This document shows, piece after piece, positions 1 to 5,977 of a DNA stretch of 6,810 nt; the stretch's first letter is position 1; each line of letters begins with the position of its first letter. This DNA is from JBNJEM01 sp051745935 (lineage in GTDB: Bacteria > Planctomycetota > Planctomycetia > Pirellulales > Pirellulaceae): positions 1 through 6,810 of the forward strand of contig JBNJEM010000441.1 in assembly GCA_051745935.1 (NCBI GenBank), given 5' to 3'. The position numbers and the translations under genes are program-made. Below the pieces are notes generated by a model. It was not told where the DNA came from. It did no database searches and was given only the letters and a program-made list of their open reading frames with translations.

Positions 1-60
1 AAAAGCAGCGGCGCCGAGGGCGCGTGCAGCGGCTGCCTGAAACGGATACAAACAAGACCC

Positions 61-1329
61 ATGAACGGTTCTCACCACATCAAGATTGACTTGCCTTATG
101 GGCGGGACGTGGTTTCGGTGGAAGTGCCCGCCGATAAACTGGACGGGGTATTTGCGCCGCGCTCGCTTCCTCCCGTTACCGATTCGCCCCGGGCGCTGCG
201 CGATGCCCTACGTTCCCCCGCGAGCGGCCCGCCACTGCGGGACATGGCGGCTGGAGCCACGACCGTGGCCATTGGCATTGAAGACGCGACTCGTCCGGTT
301 CCGAACGCGCTGCTGGTGGACGCCGTGCTGTCCGAGCTGGAGACAGCGGGGATCGTCCCCCGGAACGTCAAGGTTATCGTGGCCACTGGACTTCACCGGC
401 CGATGACCCGTGACGAGTTGGCGGCGGCCCTGGGGCGCTGGTTCGGCCGGGTGGGCCACGAGAATCACGACGCGAGCGATCCCCGGAACCTGACGCGTGT
501 GGGAACCACCAGTCTCGGCACCGAGATCTCCGTGAATCGCTCCTTCATGGAGGCGGATCTGAAAATCACCACGGGGGACGTGGAATATCATCAATTCTGC
601 GGCTATGGCGGGGGCGCCAAATGTGTCTATCCCGGTTTGGCCGACGCGGCGGCGATCCAGGCCAACCACTCGCGGATGGATCTTCCCGGCGCCGATTCCG
701 GCAGCCTCGACGGCAACCCGTTGCGAGCGGAGATTGATGAAGTGGGGCGGATGGCGGGCATCGACTTCAACGTCAGTGTCGCGCTGGATGCCGAACATCG
801 TGTCGTGGGCGTCACGGCCGGCGATCCGGAACGCTCGTTTCGCCAGGCGTGCCGGTTTGTCGATCAGATGTACGCGGTGGACGTACCCCGCCGCGCCGAT
901 CTCGTGCTCGCCTCCCCGGGCGGACATCCGAAAGACATTGATCTCTATCAATCCCAGAAAGCCATGGAACAAGCGACACGCGTCGTCCAGCCAGGCGGGA
1001 ACGTGTTGCTCGTGACTCAGTGCGCTGAAGGAAGCGGTTCCGAACGATTTGAAGCGTGGATGGAACACGCCTACACGGCCGATGACGTCATTCATCGGAT
1101 TAGGGAACGTTTCGTCATCGGCGGTCACAAGGCCTATCAAATCGCCCGCGAAACGCAGCGGGCCAACCTTCATGTCTACTCGGAGATTCCGCCGGGACGC
1201 GTCCGGGCCTGGCTCATGACCCCCGTTCGGTCACTGACGGAAATCAATCGCCTGATTGCCCAGTCCCGCTCGGTGTTGGTGCTTCCCCAAGCCACGCTGG
1301 CACGGGCTCGCGTGACAGCAAGCCCGTGA
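61..1329 (+). CDS. larA: LarA-family nickel-pincer racemase/epimerase (lactate racemase-like)
   Basis: This 422-residue protein has the length and motif order of the LarA (DUF2088) family, cytoplasmic racemases/epimerases of 2-hydroxy acids that use a nickel-pincer nucleotide cofactor. Recognisable motifs are EDATRP (D75, R78), ATGLHRP (H112), EYHQFCGYGGGAK (H177, catalytic; K187, the cofactor-attachment lysine in the family), NHSRMD (H203, the expected nickel ligand) and DLYQSQK (Y296, Q297, K300). These line up one by one with D72, R75, H108, H174, K184, H200, Y294, Q295 and K298 of Lactobacillus LarA, so the enzyme should be active. The substrate cannot be read from sequence; many LarA homologues act on hydroxy acids other than lactate. 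The cofactor genes larB, larC and larE are not in the window. The ATG at 61 is the only standard start in this frame, which stays open to the window edge; no clear Shine-Dalgarno precedes it. Another frame ends in an Ala-rich tail with a stop at 38-40, possibly the end of an upstream gene. Confidence 0.92.
   Translation: MNGSHHIKIDLPYGRDVVSVEVPADKLDGVFAPRSLPPVTDSPRALRDALRSPASGPPLRDMAAGATTVAIGIEDATRPVPNALLVDAVLSELETAGIVPRNVKVIVATGLHRPMTRDELAAALGRWFGRVGHENHDASDPRNLTRVGTTSLGTEISVNRSFMEADLKITTGDVEYHQFCGYGGGAKCVYPGLADAAAIQANHSRMDLPGADSGSLDGNPLRAEIDEVGRMAGIDFNVSVALDAEHRVVGVTAGDPERSFRQACRFVDQMYAVDVPRRADLVLASPGGHPKDIDLYQSQKAMEQATRVVQPGGNVLLVTQCAEGSGSERFEAWMEHAYTADDVIHRIRERFVIGGHKAYQIARETQRANLHVYSEIPPGRVRAWLMTPVRSLTEINRLIAQSRSVLVLPQATLARARVTASP
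1301..1328 (+). terminator. Weak stem-loop over the larA stop codon
   Basis: An 8-bp perfect inverted repeat (CACGGGCT at 1301-1308, AGCCCGTG at 1321-1328) with a 12-nt loop spans the last codons of larA. No T-run follows, so it is not a classical intrinsic terminator and may be coincidental. Confidence 0.2.
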
Positions 1330-1660
1330 GCCATGAGCGGTCTCTCCGACCCGAGCAAGAAACTTCTCGCCAGCCCCGCCCTCGGTGGCGTGGGATATGA
1401 AACGAATGTTCCGGCTCTGTTTTAGCGTAATTCGTTTAGTTCGTAACTTTTTAGCGAACTGAAGTAAGGCTTTCTGGGGCAATCAGGGTTTGAAGCAGCC
1501 CGTGGAAAGCGCGCAGGCCGCCGTCCGCTGTGATGGTCCTTGCCGGTCCAACGCGCGGGCGAGCGGACTCTGGCCTTGCGGTTAAACGGGGTACGTCGTA
1601 AGGGATTCGTGATCACGAAGCTAGGATTCTACTTCAGACGGCTCAAGTGTTACCCATAGT

Positions 1661-1717
1661 TTTGTCTTGCATGTTTTTGTCTTGCAAGGACCGTTGACAA
1701 AAAGAACGCGAGACAAA
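1661..1717. repeat. Cluster of GACAAAA motifs, two in each orientation
   Basis: TTTGTCTTGCA occurs twice (1661-1671 and 1676-1686, period 15) and is followed by GACAAAAAG near 1696 and GACAAAAAAAG near 1711, also about 15 nt apart. Two TTTTGTC units therefore face two GACAAAA units across about 10 nt. They could pair as an AT-rich stem-loop or serve as protein binding sites. It resembles, from memory, short intergenic repeats common in planctomycete genomes; that comparison is not verified. Confidence 0.5.
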
Positions 1718-1815
1718 AAAAGGTGCGCCGCGATGGGATCACAATCACGCGGAGTATCCGCCCATCTCCGTGCCACGCTGACTGGGCCCGCCAATCGATG
1801 CGCCGAGGCCCTGGC

Positions 1816-1855
1816 GGCCGGCGACCAGACGGTGCCGAGCACCCTGGTCGCGGCC
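1816..1855 (-). terminator. Strong hairpin downstream of the oxidoreductase gene
   Basis: Nested complementary segments GGCC (1816-1819), GCGACCAG (1821-1828) and GGTGC (1831-1835) pair with GCACC (1839-1843), CTGGTCGC (1844-1851) and GGCC (1852-1855). That makes 17 base pairs with a single-base bulge (G1820), a two-base bulge (AC, 1829-1830) and a CGA loop. It begins 20 nt beyond the stop of the minus-strand oxidoreductase gene and lies between two convergent genes, so it could end or stabilise transcripts. There is no U-tract on either strand, so the terminator role is inference while the hairpin itself is directly visible. Confidence 0.5.
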
Positions 1856-1874
1856 CCAGTCACGCCAAACGGAA

Positions 1875-3221
1875 TCACCCGTCCAGGACCCAGCCCTTGC
1901 GGTAATCGCGGCTCAGCAGTTCATTGGCTTCGTCGGAGTTGGTCACTCGCCCAGCCTTGGCGTCGTACTCCAGCTTCTTGCCCACGCGATAGGCAACCAA
2001 GCCCAACAGCATCTGTTCAATGGCGTCGCCGCTGTATTTGAAGTCGCAATCGCACTTCAAATCCCCTTTGCAGGCATTGATCCATTGTTCCTGGAACCCG
2101 CCCATTCGCGGAATCCGCTCCGATTCCGGTCGGGGCGTGTAATGGTCCAGGCTGCCACCTTCCTCGAGCGGCACGAGCTTGTGGTTTCCGTAACCTGAGT
2201 ACAGTTTGGCCTTGTCGCCCACGAACAGAACACCATGGCCGTTCCCGTGAGGGTCCATCTTCTGTCTCTCGACGCCGTGAGCGCCCTGATACCAAGTCAC
2301 TTTGATGGGCGGGCGCCAATCGTTGGCGGGATGCTCGAAGGTGGCGGTCAAGTCGACCGGGGTCACTTCGGGATTGAATTCCTCGCCAAAGGCGTCGGCC
2401 GTCGTGGGCAAGGTGGCGTCGATGCCATACCAGGCCAGGTCCATCGTATGGCTTCCCATGTCGCCGATCTGCCCGCTGCCAAAGTCCCAATACATGTTCC
2501 AGGCCAAACAGCCGCCGAAGTAGCCGGGATTGTAGGGGTGCATCGGTGAAGGACCGATCCACAGGTCATAGTGCAAATGGGGCGGCGGATCGCCTTTGGG
2601 CGGCAGGTAACCGGGTCGGCGCAACTCGCGATTGCCCCAAGCATGAGCATGTTGCAGGGTTCCCACCGCGCCATCGAGAATCATCTCGCGGACGCGGTTG
2701 AAGTTTGGATTCGCGTGTCGCTGCGTCCCGACTTGGGTGGCCAGTTTGTCTTTCTTGGAAAGCCAGTTCGCGCGAACCACCCGTGCCTCTTCCACGCTAT
2801 TGCCCAGCGGCTTCTCGCAAAACACATGCATGTCGCGGTTCAAGGCCCAATTGGAAATGAACGCGTGGGTGTGATCGGTCGTGCTGCACACCACGGCGTC
2901 AATGTCTTTCTGCTCCAGGCACTCGCGCCAGTCGACGTAGTGTTTCGCGCCGGGGAATTCCTTGGCCGCCTTGGCAAGATTCTTCTCGTCGACGTCGCAC
3001 AACGCCACCACGTTTTCGCTCTTGACGCTGTTGAAGTGAGCGCGAGCTCTTCCCCACGCGCCGATCATGGCGATATTGAGCTTGTTACTGGGTGCATTGG
3101 TACCGCCCAACACGCCACTGGGCAGGATCGTAAACCCGGCTCCAGCCGCCAGCGTCGATTGCAGCAACCGCCGTCGAGTGATCGTGGGGCGGCTCTCGGT
3201 TCGTGTACGCGAATCGTTCAT
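1875..3221 (-). CDS. Tat-exported Gfo/Idh/MocA family oxidoreductase
   Basis: This 448-residue NAD(P)-dependent dehydrogenase belongs to the Gfo/Idh/MocA family, whose members oxidise or reduce sugars, inositols and related polyols. The N-terminus carries a twin-arginine signal (ITRRRLLQ, residues 14-21, then a hydrophobic stretch to about residue 40), so it is probably exported folded with its cofactor. The Rossmann fold starts at KLNIAMIGAWGRAR (48-60); VVALCDVDEK (71-80) is the next strand, with Asp at the dinucleotide-ribose position. CEKP (135-138) holds the family's catalytic lysine K137, and IGDMGSHTMDLAWYG (252-266) supplies the conserved Asp/His positions of the C-terminal domain (H258, D261). 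The Gly-rich loop has Trp at 56 where relatives usually have Gly. The ending near YRKGW is, from memory, typical of planctomycete and verrucomicrobial paralogues. The start is fixed by a good Shine-Dalgarno. The gene stands alone, and its substrate is unknown. Confidence 0.93.
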   Translation of the reverse strand: MNDSRTRTESRPTITRRRLLQSTLAAGAGFTILPSGVLGGTNAPSNKLNIAMIGAWGRARAHFNSVKSENVVALCDVDEKNLAKAAKEFPGAKHYVDWRECLEQKDIDAVVCSTTDHTHAFISNWALNRDMHVFCEKPLGNSVEEARVVRANWLSKKDKLATQVGTQRHANPNFNRVREMILDGAVGTLQHAHAWGNRELRRPGYLPPKGDPPPHLHYDLWIGPSPMHPYNPGYFGGCLAWNMYWDFGSGQIGDMGSHTMDLAWYGIDATLPTTADAFGEEFNPEVTPVDLTATFEHPANDWRPPIKVTWYQGAHGVERQKMDPHGNGHGVLFVGDKAKLYSGYGNHKLVPLEEGGSLDHYTPRPESERIPRMGGFQEQWINACKGDLKCDCDFKYSGDAIEQMLLGLVAYRVGKKLEYDAKAGRVTNSDEANELLSRDYRKGWVLDG

Positions 3222-3228
3222 CAGCGAG

Positions 3229-3235
3229 ACTCCTT
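3229..3235 (-). promoter_or_regulatory. Ribosome binding site of the oxidoreductase gene
   Basis: AAGGAGT on the minus strand lies about 8 nt before the ATG at 3221-3219. It is the clearest Shine-Dalgarno in the window and fixes the start upstream of the Tat signal. Confidence 0.75.
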
Positions 3236-3321
3236 GTGAAACACGAGGAAAATACGAACTTAGTTGGAAAACGGAGCACGGACGGGGCGAGCGATCGGCT
3301 CACTATCCACCCGGCTTGGTC

Positions 3322-3374
3322 ATAAGACGAAGCCCTAATGCTCACTCGTCAACAACCTTTGGTCAATTATTATA
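3322..3374 (-). promoter_or_regulatory. Possible promoter region of the oxidoreductase gene
   Basis: The leader on the minus strand contains a perfect TATAAT (3374-3369) without a good -35 box, and further down a TTGACG (3352-3347) followed 19 nt later by TCTTAT (3327-3322). Either could be a sigma-70-like promoter with a 5' leader of about 100-150 nt. The first lacks a -35, the second has a long spacer and a poor -10, so this marks an AT-rich candidate region rather than a defined promoter. Confidence 0.2.
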
Positions 3375-3497
3375 CTCCATAACATGGTACAATGGGGCCG
3401 CGGGTCCGCCGACGGGGCACTTTCCACGGCCCCGGAGCCCCATCGTATCGGACGCTCATCCTATTTGCAAACGACTGCCACGCGGCGCGCTTTACGC

Positions 3498-3782
3498 CGG
3501 GTGGCTGAGTGAGCGAGCTGTGCCGGAATGGGTGAAATGACCTGCAAAGAGTGGCGAGTTCTGTGACGGGACGAATGGCCTAACAGGCTCGCGAACGGAG
3601 CCAGTGTGGGTGAAGCGACCTTTTGCTGTGACATTAGTCGGATCCTTGTGGGAGACACCACCATGAAAGGGCTTGATTGTTTTGGGGGGAGCTGGAATGG
3701 AAAGGCTACACTGGCTCCGCTCGCGTTCAGTGCCATCAGCAATGGAGGACTTTTTTGCGCTCGCTCAGGAAAGTGCCACCCG
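3498..3782. mobile_element. MITE-like repeat element, copy 1
   Basis: This 285-bp unit recurs in the same orientation at 5601-5890 with high similarity; one alignment offset (2109) holds without indels from 3502 to 3768. Its ends mirror each other: CGGGTGGC at 3498-3505 and GCCACCCG at 3775-3782, and TGAGTGAGCG near the left end faces CGCTCGCTCA near the right. The left end lacks 6 bp (ACTGGC) present in copy 2. An inner inverted repeat (CGCGAACGGAGCCAGTGT at 3590-3607 against ACACTGGCTCCGCTCGCG at 3708-3725, 17 of 18 complementary) sits within. The unit is flanked on both sides by ACGC (3494-3497 and 3783-3786), a possible 4-bp target duplication. It is open in frames on both strands, but differences between copies are not concentrated at third codon positions, so it is probably non-coding and would depend on a transposase elsewhere. 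Confidence 0.7.
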
Positions 3783-3861
3783 ACGCGACCAACGATCCCG
3801 CTCACCGGCCGAAAACCGCCCGGGTGTTCGTGCGTCGCGCTCGGGGCGATAGCTGTCGACG

Positions 3862-3898
3862 CCTCGTAGAACACACTTGACCTCGTAGAACACACTTG
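3862..3898. repeat. 19-bp tandem duplication abutting the EcsC stop codon
   Basis: CCTCGTAGAACACACTTG occurs at 3862-3879 and 3881-3898, separated by one base (period 19). The second copy ends exactly one base before the stop codon of the minus-strand EcsC-family gene (3901-3899). Identity of the two 18-mers suggests a recent duplication, possibly by slippage. Confidence 0.9.
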
Positions 3899-4678
3899 TC
3901 AGATGCTCTCGTACTTCGCCTTCACCACGTCCGCCGCGTACGTTCTTTCGAGGCGTCTGACGATGAAATGGCCACGGGCCATGTCCTGGAAATGGTCCAA
4001 AAAAACGGTATTGATCATGGAGCCCCCCGCCGCTCCCAGAATCGGAATGGCCGAGGCGGCCACCTTTTCCGAGACCACGATTCCGAACCGCGCGCCGATC
4101 TGGGCAACCAGCCGGACCAGGACCGGCCCTCCTCGTTCAGAGAGCCCTCGCTTCGCAATGTAATTCGCGGCGTCGGATACCGCCTTCGATAAAGCGGTCC
4201 GAACGGCATAGTAGCTCGTTTCCATGGCGTTGTCCGCACTGGAACGCCCGCCCAAGGCGAAGACCTCCAGGCAGGCCAGGCGGGGTTCGATGGCGGCCAC
4301 GTCCTCCCCTTCGCTCCGGGCGATGTCCATGATGGACCGCAGCATGATAATGGTGGAGATGGAAAGATCGAAGCCCAGGGCGGGCAATCCGATAAGCCCG
4401 CCGACCCCACCCGAAGTGGCGGCCGCGACCTTGTGCAATGCATCGTTGGAGGTCTCGCGTCCTTTTTTTCCCATACTGAGCAGGGCGAAGTCCAGAGCCC
4501 GATTCAACGACTTTTCGCTGACCCGCTGGATCTGGCTGTTCCACGTCTTGGGCAGATAAGCGACGCCCCTTTCAAAGGGCAACCCCAGCATGTTGATCAC
4601 CTTGGCGGTCAGGCTAGGTTCCGCCAGCAGCATCTTCGCGTATTTGAGGTCATCCAGGTCGGTCCCTCTCAAGCACAT
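3899..4678 (-). CDS. EcsC-family protein
   Basis: This 259-residue protein matches the EcsC family, named after the third gene of the Bacillus ecsABC locus; the biochemical role is unknown. The recognisable core runs from GGVGGLIGLPALGFDLSIST (90-109) through MLRSIMDIARSEGED (112-126) and RLACLEVFALGG (133-144) to VSEKVAAS (202-209), IPILGAAGGSMINTVFLDHF (211-230) and ARGHFIVRRLE (234-244). Residues about 86-113 and 208-227 are hydrophobic and Gly-rich and may insert into or lie on the membrane; there is no N-terminal signal peptide. The ATG at 4678 gives the expected full length; a G-rich stretch (AGGGGG) about a dozen bases upstream is a weakly spaced Shine-Dalgarno. No ABC transporter partner is present, so the gene looks monocistronic. 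Family assignment is confident, function is not. Confidence 0.88.
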   Translation of the reverse strand: MCLRGTDLDDLKYAKMLLAEPSLTAKVINMLGLPFERGVAYLPKTWNSQIQRVSEKSLNRALDFALLSMGKKGRETSNDALHKVAAATSGGVGGLIGLPALGFDLSISTIIMLRSIMDIARSEGEDVAAIEPRLACLEVFALGGRSSADNAMETSYYAVRTALSKAVSDAANYIAKRGLSERGGPVLVRLVAQIGARFGIVVSEKVAASAIPILGAAGGSMINTVFLDHFQDMARGHFIVRRLERTYAADVVKAKYESI

Positions 4679-5010
4679 GGTATCGATTGCCCCCTATAGC
4701 GCATACGACCACAAATATATTTCAGGCGGTTGGATTTTTCCGGGTGGAAAGCTGCCCGACGCAAGCCGTCCTCCCGTTGGTCGGACTCGCGGCGGAGAAC
4801 GTCATCCGCGACCGGTATAACAGACGTATGGTCAAGCCTTTCCGGCAGACACGGCCCGGACCTGGTGGATGAGACGGCCGACCAAGCTGACCGGGGAATC
4901 AGCCCTGTCCAGCGGGTGCGCAAAAGCCGCGAAACCCCATTCAGGTCTCCTGGCATCCAAGAAACCTTGGACGCCGAACCTCGGTTTTGTTACCGGCAGC
5001 AAGAAGACGT

Positions 5011-5060
5011 CGCGGGGACAGGATTCGAAGCCGCGACCTCGAGGTTATGAGGCGTAGCCC
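5011..5060 (-). pseudogene. tRNA-like relic (T-arm and anticodon-arm-like segment)
   Basis: Read on the minus strand, the segment contains CTCATAACC, as around the CAT anticodon of methionine tRNAs, then GAGGTCGCGG and TTCGAATCCTGTCCCCGC, which resembles a T-loop with the 3' side of a T-stem and acceptor. It is not a working tRNA: the 5' T-stem strand does not pair with CCTGT beyond two bases, no acceptor partner is found near 5078, and there is no CCA. On the plus strand it gives GTGFEAATSRL at the end of a short frame, the familiar peptide of frames running antisense through tRNAs. A likely origin is a tRNA 3' end left by an integrative element. Confidence 0.45.
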
Positions 5061-5122
5061 GCACCAACCGTAAATCCTTCAACGTCGCGCAAAAGCAGTC
5101 TAGCGCTTGTGCTTAACCATGA

Positions 5123-5389
5123 CAAGCCCCGGAGAACCGAAAAGGGTGTCAGGAACCGTTTTCCAAGTCGCTCGAAAACAGCCGCCAGGCGCTTGCCCTG
5201 TTCGAGAGCCTCGCTGACGCCCCGTCGCAACAGTCCGACCTGCTCGGTCCGGAATCGGCAAGCGTGGCGTCCCCGATTCTTTGTCCCGACATGGAAGTGG
5301 TGAGTATTGACTACGTTTCGAACCAAACGCGGGGCAGGCCCTTTTGCGTGGCCATGACCGTGGATGGGCCGGTGAATCGTGGGGATTAG
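5123..5389 (+). pseudogene. Orphan coding-like frame, possible gene remnant
   Basis: This frame has no upstream start codon: it opens just after a stop at 5120-5122 and ends with TAG at 5387-5389. From 5174 it reads ENSRQALALFESLADA, later DMEVVSIDYVSNQ and finally CVAMTVDGPVNRGD. About 50 of the last 71 codons end in G or C, and the residue mix is protein-like, unlike neighbouring frames. The only ATG (5291) would give 32 residues and has no ribosome binding site. I do not recognise the family. It is probably the 3' piece of a lost gene, or chance. Confidence 0.3.
5140..5162. repeat. REP-like hairpin (AAAAGGGT / ACCGTTTT)
   Basis: AAAAGGGT (5140-5147) and ACCGTTTT (5155-5162) pair at 7 of 8 positions around a GTCAGGA loop. 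The GGTGTCAGGAACC core resembles, from memory, short intergenic palindromes that recur in planctomycetes and some other Gram-negatives, sometimes alongside REP-associated transposases. Only one copy is visible here, so the repeat status is inference. Confidence 0.4.
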
Positions 5390-5455
5390 TTCTTTGGTAA
5401 CACGTTAGCCGTCCGCGGCGGAAGGCTCAATTCGCTGTTGCAAAACGCCGACAAT

Positions 5456-5594
5456 CTGGCTCCGCTCGCGTGTGACGCTGTCAGAAATGTGACGCTGCCA
5501 GACATACTGTGACATCACTCCGATCCTTGGTTGTGACACCGTGACAGATCATCGTTGTTTTGGAGGGATCTGGAATAGAACAGCCACACTGGCT
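5456..5594. repeat. Degraded partial copy of the local repeat element
   Basis: CTGGCTCCGCTCGCG (5456-5470) repeats the inner right arm of the MITE-like element. From 5507 to 5594 the sequence follows 3628-3716 of copy 1: CTGTGACAT, then GATCCTTG, GACACC, TTGTTTTGG, CTGGAAT and ACACTGGCT in the same order, with substitutions and a small gap. Between these parts a 15-bp unit TGTGACGCTGYCAGA is repeated at 5471-5485 and 5488-5502 (period 17). The segment ends 6 nt before copy 2, giving a nearly tandem arrangement. Confidence 0.6.
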
Positions 5595-5600
5595 GATTTC

Positions 5601-5890
5601 CGGGTGGCACTGGCTGAGTGAGCGAACTGCGCCGGAGTGGGTGAAATGACCTGCAAAGAGTGGCCAGTTCCGTGACGGGGCAAACGACCTGAAAGCCTCG
5701 CGAACGGAGCCAGTGTGGGTGACATGGCCTTTGGGTGTTCCATTAGTTCGATCCTTGTAGGAGACACCACCATGAAAGGGCTTGATTGTTTTGGGGGGCG
5801 CTGGAATGGAAGAGCTACACTGGCTCCGCTCGCGTTCCGTGCCATCAGCAATGGAGGACTGTTTCGCGCTCGCTCAGCCAGTGCCATCAG
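5601..5890. mobile_element. MITE-like repeat element, copy 2
   Basis: This is the second copy of the unit at 3498-3782, same orientation. It preserves longer terminal inverted repeats: 5605-5624 (TGGCACTGGCTGAGTGAGCG) is complementary at 19 of 20 positions to 5867-5886. The inner inverted repeat is at 5699-5716 and 5817-5834. The most conserved stretch between copies is about 5758-5803 (GGAGACACCACCATGAAAGG onwards). The outermost CGGG of the left end (5601-5604) is not mirrored on the right, where sequence turns to TCAG, so the exact right border and any target duplication are unclear. No transposase gene is inside, as expected of a non-autonomous element. Confidence 0.7.
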
Positions 5891-5977
5891 GTGGGCGGAA
5901 GTTACGCTTTGCCGAGTAATCTTTGCCGTTTCCGAAGACGTTGTTTTCAGATACCTTAATTCCTGACGTTCCGAAAA

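Larger units (their letters stand above)
1330..1874. other. Intergenic region between convergent larA and oxidoreductase genes
   Basis: This 545-nt stretch separates two genes that point at each other. I see no convincing coding sequence: the short frames in it lack ribosome binding sites and show no recognisable protein. It holds the GACAAAA motif cluster (1661-1717) and the strong hairpin at 1816-1855, listed separately. The segment 1420-1470 is locally AT-richer than its surroundings, but I see no promoter in it that I would defend. Confidence 0.7.
4679..5977. other. 1.3-kb gene desert with relics and repeats
   Basis: No intact gene is apparent here. 4679-5010 holds only short open frames without motifs or convincing start signals. 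The rest is a patchwork of a tRNA-like relic (5011-5060), a hairpin (5140-5162), an orphan coding-like frame (5123-5389) and diverged copies of the local repeat (5456-5890), each listed separately. The content suggests a region of past insertion and decay. Confidence 0.65.

Noticed and set aside
1..40. Possible 3' end of an upstream gene (Ala-rich tail, stop at 38-40)
   Set aside because: Only 12 codons are visible and another frame is open too, so coding cannot be decided from this window.
208..1173. 321-residue open frame on the minus strand inside larA
   Set aside because: It is fully antisense to a gene with clear family motifs, carries no recognisable motif, and is explained by GC-rich codon use on the plus strand.
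1621..1878. 85-residue minus frame with a GTG start overlapping the oxidoreductase stop
   Set aside because: The position mimics translational coupling, but the product runs through the hairpin and the GACAAAA repeats, has no recognisable motif and is rich in Ala/Arg as expected of random GC-rich DNA.
3461..3895. 144-residue minus frame resembling the minus frame at 5549-6160
   Set aside because: The similarity follows from the DNA repeat. Differences between copies are not concentrated at synonymous positions and there is no start signal.
3862..3898. CRISPR-like repeat
   Set aside because: Only two 18-bp units separated by a single base, with no spacers.
4730..5050. Plus-strand frame ending in GTGFEAATSRL
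   Set aside because: The ending is the usual artefact of a frame running antisense through tRNA-like sequence; the rest shows no motif.
5045..5326. 93-residue minus frame next to the tRNA-like relic, considered as an integrase tail
   Set aside because: No tyrosine recombinase motif (Arg...HxxR...Tyr) is present, and the opposite strand has the more coding-like composition.
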